DNA from: Parcubacteria group bacterium
GTDB lineage: Bacteria > Patescibacteria > ABY1 > Buchananbacterales > UBA6539
Length of the DNA stretch: 6,534 bases
Direction: 5' to 3'
NCBI GenBank assembly: GCA_002687175.1
Contig: NYZP01000008.1
Location: 1-6,534 of the forward strand
In this document: positions 1 through 6,178 of the stretch, one piece after another
How the letters are laid out: every line of letters starts with the position of its first letter
Position numbering within the stretch: the first letter of the stretch is position 1
The notes under the pieces: model-generated
Told to the model about the DNA's origin: nothing
What the model saw: the letters and a program-made list of their open reading frames with translations, nothing else
Databases searched by the model: none
Made by a program: the position numbers and the translations under genes

Positions 1-1
1 A

Positions 2-7
2 TATAAA
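2..7 (+). promoter_or_regulatory. Possible -10 element (TATAAA) of a leaderless promoter for the P-type ATPase
   Basis: TATAAA lies at -11 to -6 relative to the ATG at 13, leaving five bases before the start codon. A transcript starting about 6-7 bases after this hexamer would begin at or next to the ATG. No Shine-Dalgarno sequence is visible in the 12 bases available. The -35 region lies outside the window, so it cannot be judged. The same arrangement occurs before the genes at 2793 and 6179, which is the main reason for listing it; in such AT-rich DNA a single TATAAA would mean little. Confidence 0.35.
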
Positions 8-12
8 ATTAC

Positions 13-2667
13 ATGCATATTAAATGGCACAATTTATCCATTAAAGAAACTTTTGAGAAGTTAAATACGACTACTAGAGGTCTTTCGGAAAAAGAAGTAA
101 AAAAACGTCTCAAAAAGTATGGACCAAATAGACTACCGCGAGAAAAGGCACTTTCTCGGTTTTCTATTTTTCTTTCGCAATTTAAATCTCCTTTAGTCTA
201 TATTTTGCTTATTGCCGGTACTGTAAGCGGTTTTCTTGGAGAGTTTGTTGATATGACAATAATTTTTGTGATTATTGGTGTTAATGTTGGTATTGGTTTT
301 CTTCAGGAAGATAAGGCTAATAAGGCTTTGTCCCATCTCAAAAAATTAGTAGAAAGAAGGGCTCGCGTTTTGCGTAATGATAAAGAAAAAGAAGTTAATG
401 CCGACGATCTTGTGCCTGGTGATATTGTAATAGTTGAGGAGGGTGGGAGGATTCCTGCTGATGGTCGTTTTATAAAAAAAACAGATTTAGAAATTAGTGA
501 AGCGAGTTTGACTGGAGAATCAATGCCAGTAAAAAAAAGCATTCATATTTTTAGCAAAGAAACTGTTTTGGCTGAGCGTAAAAATATGGCCTTTATGGGA
601 ACGCTGGTAACGCGGGGGAAAGGCTATTTTGTTGTAACTGCAACTGGAACAAAAAGTCATTTTGGGGAAATTGCCAGTTTGGTGCGCGAAACAAAAGAGG
701 AGCAAACACCACTTCAGGCCCGTATAGCGCACTTTAGTCGAATTTTAGGTGCTATTATTTTAGGAGTTACGGCGCTTTTATTTTTTTTAGGAATATTTTT
801 AGGTCGTTCAACATTAGAAATGTTTTTAGTTTCTGTTGCTGTGGCAGTGTCATCGATTCCAGAGGGTTTGCCGATTTCTATTACAGTTATATTGGCAATT
901 GGTATGCAAAAAATGTCTAAAAGAAAAGCCCTTACTCGTAAAATGTTGGCAGCAGAAACTTTGGGTAGCGTAAGCGTTATCTGTACTGATAAAACAGGAA
1001 CCTTAACGCTTGGCGATATGCGAGCTAGACACCTTATTTCTTTTTGTGGAGAACTTTTGGAAGCAAACAAAAATGAATCAAAAAAAGAAAATAAAAAAAT
1101 TGTAGAAATGGCAATGAATATTAGTGCCCTATGTAATAATGCCGTTGTTGCAAATCCTGAAGACGAATTAAAAGATTGGCTTATTTATGGTGATTCTACA
1201 GAAAGAGCACTTCTTTTGCAGGCATATGAGTTAGGCTTTAATAAGAAAAAAATAGAAGAAAAAATGCCACGCCTTAGTGAAGTTCCGTTTAATTCTGAAA
1301 GAAAGTTTATGGCAACCTTACAGCGCAAGAATAAAAAAGAAACCTATATTATGGTAAAGGGCGCTCCAGAAATTATATTTTCTAAAAGTTCTAAAGTTTT
1401 AAAACATAAAACAGTTTCTAAATTTGATAGCGAGTTTAAATTACAATTTAAAAAAGATTTGCATAAATTGACATCTAAGGGGTTGCGCGTTATTGCTCTG
1501 GCATATAAAGAGGGTGAAAAAACAGAAGAAATAACAGAAAAAGATATAAATAATCTTGTTTTTGTTGGACTCGTTGGTCTAAAGGATCCATTAAGAAAAA
1601 CCGCAAAAGAGACGATTATGCTTACAAAAGCCGCGGGGATTAGGCCGGTTATTGTGACCGGAGATCATATTTTGACAGCTCGTGCAATTGGTGAGGAAAT
1701 TGGATTGCGCACTGGAAAAGAAAATGTATTAGAGGGAAGGGATATAGACGATTTTACGGATGCAGAATTAAAAGACAAAATAATAGATATTGATATTTTT
1801 GCCAGAGTTTTACCAAAGCATAAGTTGCGTATTGTTGATGCTTGGCAAAAAAGAGGAGAGGTTGTTGCAATGACAGGCGATGGTGTAAATGATGCTCCGG
1901 CAATAAAAAGTGCTGATATAGGCATTGCATTTGGTTCTGGCTCTGATGTAACAAAAGAAACTTCAGATGTTGTTTTGATGGATAATAGTTTTATAACAAT
2001 TGTGGAGGCAATAAGGAGCGGAAGAATTATTTTTGATAATATAAGAAAGGTTATAGTTTATTTATTGTCAGATAGTTTTACAGAGGTTTTTCTTGTTGTT
2101 GGCGCTCTTGTTATGGGGCTACCATTGCCCATAACTGCAGCGCAGATTCTCTGGGTAAATTTAGTAGAAGACTCTTTGCCAAATTTAGCATTAGCTTTTG
2201 AAAAGGGAGAAAAAGATATAATGGAACAAAAACCGCGCAAGCGAAAAGCTCCGATTTTGAATAGTGAGATGAGAGCAATGATAATTATAGTAGGGCTGAT
2301 AACAAACTTTTTTCTTTTGGGATTATTTTATTTTGTATGGAAGGTAACCAGTGATATAGAATACGCTCGTACTATTACATTTGTTGGCCTTGGTATAGGT
2401 TCGTTATTTGTAGTTTATGCAGTTAGAAGTTTGCGACGAAGCATCTGGCATATACATTTTTGGAATAACCAACTACTTAATCTTTCGGTTTTATTTGGAT
2501 TTATAATGCTTTTTGCTGTTATTTATATACCATATTTACAAAACTCATTTAGAGTTACTGCTCTAGGAATTAGAGAGTGGGGCATGCTTTTTGGTATTGG
2601 GATGATAAATTTGATTTTAATAGAAATTGTTAAATGGTTTTATATTAGCAAGAAACGATTTACATAA
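13..2667 (+). CDS. P2A-like P-type cation-transporting ATPase (probable Ca2+ pump)
   Basis: Membrane pump that should couple ATP hydrolysis to cation export through a phospho-aspartate intermediate. The 884 residues match a full-length P2 ATPase. An N-terminal cation-ATPase domain (about 1-50) is followed by M1/M2 (58-76, 79-98) and the actuator loop with TGES at 167-170. M4 carries PEGLP at 283-287, and the phosphorylation motif DKTGTLT is at 326-332 (Asp326). The nucleotide domain has KGAPE at 449-453, and the hinge has TGD at 549-551 and GDGVNDAP at 622-629. Six C-terminal membrane segments include M5 near 680-705, M6 near 708-730 and M7-M10 between 757 and 878. Compared with SERCA, the ion-site residues Glu284, Glu691, Asn716 and Asp720 are kept, but N768 becomes Ser688 and T799 becomes Glu719. 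Calcium is therefore likely but not certain; Mn2+ or another cation is possible. An in-frame TAA at 4-6 fixes the ATG at 13 as the first available start. No terminator follows. Confidence 0.93.
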   Translation: MHIKWHNLSIKETFEKLNTTTRGLSEKEVKKRLKKYGPNRLPREKALSRFSIFLSQFKSPLVYILLIAGTVSGFLGEFVDMTIIFVIIGVNVGIGFLQEDKANKALSHLKKLVERRARVLRNDKEKEVNADDLVPGDIVIVEEGGRIPADGRFIKKTDLEISEASLTGESMPVKKSIHIFSKETVLAERKNMAFMGTLVTRGKGYFVVTATGTKSHFGEIASLVRETKEEQTPLQARIAHFSRILGAIILGVTALLFFLGIFLGRSTLEMFLVSVAVAVSSIPEGLPISITVILAIGMQKMSKRKALTRKMLAAETLGSVSVICTDKTGTLTLGDMRARHLISFCGELLEANKNESKKENKKIVEMAMNISALCNNAVVANPEDELKDWLIYGDSTERALLLQAYELGFNKKKIEEKMPRLSEVPFNSERKFMATLQRKNKKETYIMVKGAPEIIFSKSSKVLKHKTVSKFDSEFKLQFKKDLHKLTSKGLRVIALAYKEGEKTEEITEKDINNLVFVGLVGLKDPLRKTAKETIMLTKAAGIRPVIVTGDHILTARAIGEEIGLRTGKENVLEGRDIDDFTDAELKDKIIDIDIFARVLPKHKLRIVDAWQKRGEVVAMTGDGVNDAPAIKSADIGIAFGSGSDVTKETSDVVLMDNSFITIVEAIRSGRIIFDNIRKVIVYLLSDSFTEVFLVVGALVMGLPLPITAAQILWVNLVEDSLPNLALAFEKGEKDIMEQKPRKRKAPILNSEMRAMIIIVGLITNFFLLGLFYFVWKVTSDIEYARTITFVGLGIGSLFVVYAVRSLRRSIWHIHFWNNQLLNLSVLFGFIMLFAVIYIPYLQNSFRVTALGIREWGMLFGIGMINLILIEIVKWFYISKKRFT

Positions 2668-2671
2668 CTTT

Positions 2672-2806
2672 ATGAAAAAGATATCAAGAGGTATGAAGAA
2701 ATATATAAGAAGAAAAAAAGCAGAAATAAGAAGGGTGGAAATAAATGTAGTAGCGCAAAAGGAATTAATAAAAAAGTTACATATAAGTATTTATGAGAAA
2801 AAGTAG
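2672..2806 (+). CDS. Possible small basic protein, 44 residues, unknown function
   Basis: I do not recognise this gene. An ATG five bases after the ATPase stop opens a 44-codon frame ending in TAG at 2804-2806, overlapping the glycosyltransferase start by 14 bases. It fills the otherwise empty gap. The product begins MKKISRGMKKYIRRKKAEIR and stays rich in Lys and Arg, with no Cys or Trp. Most of it could form one amphipathic helix (about residues 8-37), as in a nucleic-acid- or ribosome-binding peptide. There is no signal peptide or membrane segment and no clear ribosome binding site. Open frames of this length arise by chance, and purine-rich DNA encodes Lys, Arg and Glu whatever its role, so the case rests on position, tight packing and the overlapping stop. 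If it is not coding, the stretch is simply a purine-rich spacer. Confidence 0.45.
   Translation: MKKISRGMKKYIRRKKAEIRRVEINVVAQKELIKKLHISIYEKK
2782..2787 (+). promoter_or_regulatory. Possible -10 element (TATAAG) directly before the glycosyltransferase ATG
   Basis: TATAAG sits at -11 to -6 from the ATG at 2793, the same offset as the elements before 13 and 6179. No Shine-Dalgarno site lies between it and the start; the nearest purine run (AAAAAAG, 2771-2777) is too far upstream and lacks GGAGG. No good -35 hexamer is found 16-18 bases upstream (around 2759-2765). The element may therefore be weak, or the gene may simply be read through from upstream. Confidence 0.3.
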
Positions 2807-3458
2807 AATTGTTGCTATTATTCCCGCATATAATGAAGAGAATACAATCGGTGCTGTGGTAAAAGCTGCAAAAGCTAGTGACTTATTAAACGAAGTAATT
2901 GTAATATCAGACGGATCCACTGATAAGACTGCGCAAAGGGCTAGAACAGCTGGTGCTACGCGGGTTTTTAATTTGCCTATTAACAAGGGAAAGGGTGCGG
3001 CAATGCTTCATGGCATTACTCATACGGATGCCGAAATAATTTTATTTTTAGACGCAGATCTTATTGGATTGACACCAGGGCACATTAAAAGATTGGTTTT
3101 ACCAGTTTTTCGCGGCGAGAGGGTAATGACCGTGGGCGTAAGGGATAGAGGGAATACATTAGAGAAAATAGGTCCTTATTTGCCCCTTATTGGAGGCGAG
3201 AGAGCTCTTCAGAGATTTGTTGTAGAAAATACCAAAGACAGATATTTAAAGGGATTTATGATAGAAGCATCAATGAATTATTATTGTAGGTCCCGCGGCC
3301 TCTCTTATGGCGGTGTGTTTTTGCCAGGTTTAAAAATTCTTCGTAAAATGCAAAAAGTTGGCATTTTTAGAGGATTGTGGCAATATATAAGTATGATATA
3401 TAGCGTAATAAAAGCAATGTCATTAGTAAGGATAGCTAAATTAAGAGGAAAATTTTGA
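2793..3458 (+). CDS. Family 2 glycosyltransferase (GT-A fold), short soluble form
   Basis: Should transfer a sugar from a nucleotide-sugar donor to a lipid, polysaccharide or small acceptor on the cytoplasmic side; the donor and acceptor cannot be read from the sequence. The 221 residues show the GT2 pattern in order: IPAYNEE at 10-16 (nucleotide binding), SDGSTD at 39-44, NKGKGAAM at 64-71 and LFLDADL at 84-90, whose DAD is the metal-binding signature. GGERAL at 134-139 resembles the loop after the acceptor site in polyprenyl-phosphate and glucosyl-phosphoglycerate type enzymes. There is no C-terminal pair of membrane helices like those of undecaprenyl-phosphate transferases, although the basic C-terminal end could touch the membrane. 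An in-frame TAA at 2784-2786 limits the start to 2793. murD follows after four bases, so the two are very likely co-transcribed, which points to envelope or cell-wall glycan work. Confidence 0.85.
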   Translation: MRKSRIVAIIPAYNEENTIGAVVKAAKASDLLNEVIVISDGSTDKTAQRARTAGATRVFNLPINKGKGAAMLHGITHTDAEIILFLDADLIGLTPGHIKRLVLPVFRGERVMTVGVRDRGNTLEKIGPYLPLIGGERALQRFVVENTKDRYLKGFMIEASMNYYCRSRGLSYGGVFLPGLKILRKMQKVGIFRGLWQYISMIYSVIKAMSLVRIAKLRGKF

Positions 3459-3462
3459 TTTT

Positions 3463-4773
3463 ATGAATATAGTTGTAATGGGTCTTGGACTTTATGCAAG
3501 AGGGAGCGGCATTTCAGCTGCTAAATTTTTTATTTTAAGGGGTGATAATGTTTTAATAACCGATTTAAAAACAAGGGAAGAATTGTCTCACCAAATACAA
3601 GAATTAGAAAAATTTTGTAAAGTTAAAAAAAGATCCCTGCCAAAATATAGTTTGGGTGGACATAAGGAAAAAGATTTTAAAAAGATAGATATAGTAATGC
3701 GAAATCCTGGAGTACCAAGAGATTCAAAATTTTTAAAGGCTGCTCGCAAAAATGGCGCAAAAATTGAAACAGATATTAGTATTTTTTTAAAAAACTGTGA
3801 TGCAGAAATTATTGGAGTAACAGGAACAAGAGGAAAGAGTACAACAGCAACGCTGATTCATGAAATGTTAAAAGAGGGTGGTAAAGGTGCTTGGCTTGGA
3901 GGCAACATTAAAGTTTCCCCACTATCCTTTATAAGAAGGATTAAAAAAGACGATACAGTAGTTTTGGAGTTGTCTAGTTGGATGTTAGAAAATTTTGATG
4001 AACTTGGGCTTGCTCCACATATTGCGATGGTTACTAATATTTTTCCAGATCATTTGAATACATATAAAAATATGAAAGAATATATTTCTGCTAAGAAAAA
4101 TATTTTTAAGAATCAAACAAAAGACGATTATTTGGTTTTAAATAAAGACAATAAAGAAACTCGCAGATGGAAGGGGAATGGAGAAACGATTTATTTTAGA
4201 AGAAAAGATGTGCCATTGTGTAAAATAAAATTACAAGGCGAACATAATTTAGAAAATATTGCTGGAGCCATTGCCGTGGCTGGGATTTATAAAATTCCAT
4301 TTAGTAAGCTTAAAAAAGTTTTGCGCGAGTTTAAAGGATTGCCCGATAGGCAGGAGCTTGTGGCAGAAAAAAATGGAATAAAATTTATAAACGATACAAC
4401 CGCAACAACACCAGATGGAGCAATTGCTGCGCTCAAGACATTTGGCGTTTTGCGTTTTAAAGCACATAAATACATTATTTTAATTGCTGGAGGGAATGAT
4501 AAGGGGTTGGATTATGAAGATTTTGTAAAAGAGGTAAAAAGATATTGCAAAACAGTATTATTGTTGCCGGGTACTGCGACAGACAAAATAAAAAAATTAT
4601 TTCAGGCCTCTGATATTAAGTTTCAAGAAGTGAAAAACATGAGAAGGGCTATTGCTTTGGCAAAGCTTTCGGCAACAAAGGGGGATATAGTATTATTATC
4701 TCCTGCTGCTTCTAGTTTTGGATTATTTAAAAATGAATTTGAAAGAGGAAAGAGGTTTAAGCGGGCACTATGA
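3463..4773 (+). CDS. murD: UDP-N-acetylmuramoyl-L-alanine:D-glutamate ligase (MurD)
   Basis: Cytoplasmic ATP-dependent ligase that adds D-glutamate to UDP-MurNAc-L-Ala during peptidoglycan precursor synthesis. The 436 residues match the usual MurD length and three-domain plan. The N-terminal Rossmann-like domain begins with a GLGLYARGSGISAAKF loop, somewhat longer than in E. coli. The central ATPase domain has its P-loop GVTGTRGKSTT at 118-128, LELSSWMLE at 168-176, DHL at 196-198 and Lys211 at the place of the carbamylated lysine. The C-terminal domain starts near LPDRQE (293-298), then shows NDTTATTPD at 310-318, AGGNDK at 342-347 and LSPAASSF at 412-419. The D-Glu-contacting residues Thr321, Lys348 and Ser415 of E. 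coli appear to correspond to Thr315, Lys347 and Ser418, whereas E. coli Lys319 is Thr313 here. A weak AGAGG at 3444-3448 is 14 bases from the ATG. It starts 4 bases after the glycosyltransferase stop and overlaps the next gene by ATGA. Confidence 0.92.
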   Translation: MNIVVMGLGLYARGSGISAAKFFILRGDNVLITDLKTREELSHQIQELEKFCKVKKRSLPKYSLGGHKEKDFKKIDIVMRNPGVPRDSKFLKAARKNGAKIETDISIFLKNCDAEIIGVTGTRGKSTTATLIHEMLKEGGKGAWLGGNIKVSPLSFIRRIKKDDTVVLELSSWMLENFDELGLAPHIAMVTNIFPDHLNTYKNMKEYISAKKNIFKNQTKDDYLVLNKDNKETRRWKGNGETIYFRRKDVPLCKIKLQGEHNLENIAGAIAVAGIYKIPFSKLKKVLREFKGLPDRQELVAEKNGIKFINDTTATTPDGAIAALKTFGVLRFKAHKYIILIAGGNDKGLDYEDFVKEVKRYCKTVLLLPGTATDKIKKLFQASDIKFQEVKNMRRAIALAKLSATKGDIVLLSPAASSFGLFKNEFERGKRFKRAL

Positions 4774-6074
4774 AAAGCGTGTTCAGAAAAGAATTATTTA
4801 TAACTTCAGCGATATTGCTGATAGTTTTTGTATTTTCAGGGTGCGCCATTAATTTAAATAAAGAATCTTCACCTGAGTCAATTGAATCAGATTGTTGTAA
4901 ATCTGAAAAAATTTCTAAATATGACCCATTAAAGAAAATAGATTTATGGAAATCAGAAAATGGCACGCTTTTGCGTGGGGCAAATATTTATCAGCGTCGC
5001 GCTTATCTTAAAATAGATGGGCCAAATTATATGGGGCCTGGGCCTGTGGGTCATCCCTATACTCAAGAGGACTTTAATAGTTTGTCTAAACTGGGAGCAA
5101 ATTATGTTCATATATCACACCCAGGCCTTTTTACAGAAAAACCGCCTTACAAAGTAGACATAGACATACAAAACAATTTAGATAAATTGGTTAACATGAT
5201 AGATAAAGCCAACATGTTTGCTGTAATAGCGTTTCGTACTGGTCCGGGTCGTAGTGAATTTACTTTTTTTGCAGATGAGGCCGGCGATTGGTTTGAAAAA
5301 GAAATGATAGATGATTCGGTTTGGAAAAATAAGGTGGCGCAAGATGCCTGGGCTAAGATGTGGCAATATACGGCAAAACGTTATAAAAATAAAAATAATG
5401 TGGTTGGCTACCATTTGATGGTAGAGCCAAACTCTAATGAAATTTTAGATATTTGGGAGCCAGAAGAATTTTATAAAAAATACAGAAATACCTTATATGA
5501 TTGGAATCAGTTTTATCCCAAAATATCCTCTTCAATAAGAGAGGTTGATAGCTCTACGCCTGTATTGGTAGGCGGGTTGAGCTATAGTTCTCTAGAGTGG
5601 TTTTCTTATATAAAGCCAATAAAAGACAAGAATACAGTTTATGTTGTGCATCAATACGAGCCAATAGCCTACACTCATCAGAGTTCAAAAGGAAAGTTTG
5701 GGTATCCCGGAAAAATGGATTTAGATTTTGATGGGAAAAAAGATGGCTTTGATAAAAATTGGTTGAACGGATTTTTAAAAAATATATCTATGTTTAAGAA
5801 AAAACATAATGCTTTAGTTGCAATAACAGAGTTTGGTATTCATAGGTGGAGTCCTGGAGCGTCTGAATTTATAAAAAATCAAATAGAACTTTTTGAGAAA
5901 AATGGTTTCAATCATGCAATATGGATGTGGCACAGCTCTTGGAAGCCCCAAAAAGAAAATGATGCTTTTGATTTTCAGAACGGCCCAAAATACAAAAATC
6001 ATAAGAAGATTTCAAATAAACTAGCAGATGTAATTATAAAATACTGGCAAAAAAATAGTATTAGGCCAAAATAG
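4770..6074 (+). CDS. Predicted lipoprotein glycoside hydrolase, clan GH-A / GH5-like
   Basis: Likely a surface-anchored enzyme cleaving a beta-linked glycan; the substrate is unknown. Of 434 residues, the first 25 look like a lipoprotein signal: basic start, hydrophobic core 9-22 and lipobox FSGC with Cys25, then a polar Ser/Glu/Lys linker to about 65. The rest reads as a TIM barrel with LRGANIY near the first strand. The probable acid/base is Glu219 in MVEPNS (218 is Val where GH5 has Asn of NEP). HQYEP at 294-298 supplies the usual His and Tyr. The nucleophile is Glu354 in ITEFGIHRW, and Trp385 and Trp387 in IWMWH form the sugar-binding wall. An aspartate-rich DxDxDGxxDxxD loop is at 317-328. 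Its ATG overlaps the murD stop (ATGA), so translation is probably coupled; AGAGG at 4751-4755 is 14 bases away. A role in wall or exopolysaccharide turnover is inference. The exact GH family is not certain. Confidence 0.8.
   Translation: MKSVFRKELFITSAILLIVFVFSGCAINLNKESSPESIESDCCKSEKISKYDPLKKIDLWKSENGTLLRGANIYQRRAYLKIDGPNYMGPGPVGHPYTQEDFNSLSKLGANYVHISHPGLFTEKPPYKVDIDIQNNLDKLVNMIDKANMFAVIAFRTGPGRSEFTFFADEAGDWFEKEMIDDSVWKNKVAQDAWAKMWQYTAKRYKNKNNVVGYHLMVEPNSNEILDIWEPEEFYKKYRNTLYDWNQFYPKISSSIREVDSSTPVLVGGLSYSSLEWFSYIKPIKDKNTVYVVHQYEPIAYTHQSSKGKFGYPGKMDLDFDGKKDGFDKNWLNGFLKNISMFKKKHNALVAITEFGIHRWSPGASEFIKNQIELFEKNGFNHAIWMWHSSWKPQKENDAFDFQNGPKYKNHKKISNKLADVIIKYWQKNSIRPK
5718..5753 (+). other. EF-hand-like calcium-binding loop coded inside the glycoside hydrolase
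   Basis: Residues 317-328 of the hydrolase read DLDFDGKKDGFD, with Asp at loop positions 1, 3, 5, 9 and 12 and Gly at 6. This is the spacing of EF-hand and dockerin calcium loops. Position 12 is Asp rather than the Glu typical of classic EF-hands. The flanking helices of a true EF-hand are not evident, so it may be a stand-alone calcium loop between the HQYEP strand and the nucleophile strand. Calcium binding is inferred from the pattern only. Confidence 0.5.
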
Positions 6075-6083
6075 TATAGATTC

Positions 6084-6108
6084 TTGACAGATTCTAAAGA
6101 TTTATAAT
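6084..6108 (+). promoter_or_regulatory. Promoter-like TTGACA and TATAAT hexamers with short spacing
   Basis: A perfect TTGACA at 6084-6089 and a perfect TATAAT at 6103-6108 are separated by only 13 bases, shorter than the usual 16-18 of sigma-70 promoters. A poorer TAATAA at 6108-6113 would give a spacing of 18. Either choice starts RNA at about 6115-6120, on the left arm of the terminator hairpin. It may be chance or a weak second promoter for the gene at 6179. Confidence 0.3.
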
Positions 6109-6116
6109 AATAAAAC

Positions 6117-6141
6117 AAATCCCAATTTTCGGGATTTTTTT
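6117..6141 (+). terminator. Rho-independent terminator after the glycoside hydrolase gene
   Basis: Seven paired bases (AAATCCC at 6117-6123 with GGGATTT at 6131-6137) enclose a seven-base loop, and a run of seven T occupies 6135-6141. The stem has only three G-C pairs, but its shape and position 42 bases after the hydrolase stop fit an intrinsic terminator for the glycosyltransferase-murD-hydrolase unit. It separates that unit from the MurE-like gene. Confidence 0.8.
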
Positions 6142-6173
6142 GCAAAAAGCACTAAAATTGTTATACTTATAAT
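6140..6173 (+). promoter_or_regulatory. Probable promoter of the MurE-like gene, leaderless or nearly so
   Basis: Overlapping -10 hexamers lie just before the ATG at 6179: TATACT (6162-6167), TATAAT (6168-6173) and TATAAT (6173-6178). TTGCAA at 6140-6145 is a fair -35 and stands 16 bases before TATACT. With TATACT, RNA would start about five bases before the ATG; with the TATAAT at 6168, it would start at the ATG itself. No Shine-Dalgarno sequence is present between the terminator and the start. The promoter lies right after the terminator, as expected for a new transcription unit. Confidence 0.5.
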
Positions 6174-6178
6174 ATAAT

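Noticed and set aside
303..1070. Open frames on the - strand inside the ATPase gene
   Set aside because: They lie wholly opposite a strongly supported gene, show no recognisable motifs, and are explained as shadows of its codons.
13..2667. Heavy-metal (P1B) or proton (P3) ATPase
   Set aside because: There is no CxxC metal-binding domain and no CPC motif in M4; PEGLP, the cation-ATPase N-terminal domain and the NLVxD motif in M6 point to P2A-like pumps.
2668..2792. Terminator or structured RNA in the gap after the ATPase
   Set aside because: The stretch is purine-rich with no inverted repeat followed by a T run; a small open frame explains it better.
3456..4773. Recoding of TGA as glycine, as in Gracilibacteria and SR1
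   Set aside because: TGA ends the glycosyltransferase (3456-3458) and murD (4771-4773) at the expected protein lengths, and no conserved protein needs a TGA read as an amino acid.
4249..6002. Open frames on the - strand across murD and the hydrolase
   Set aside because: They are antisense shadows of well-supported genes, with low-complexity translations and no sensible start context.
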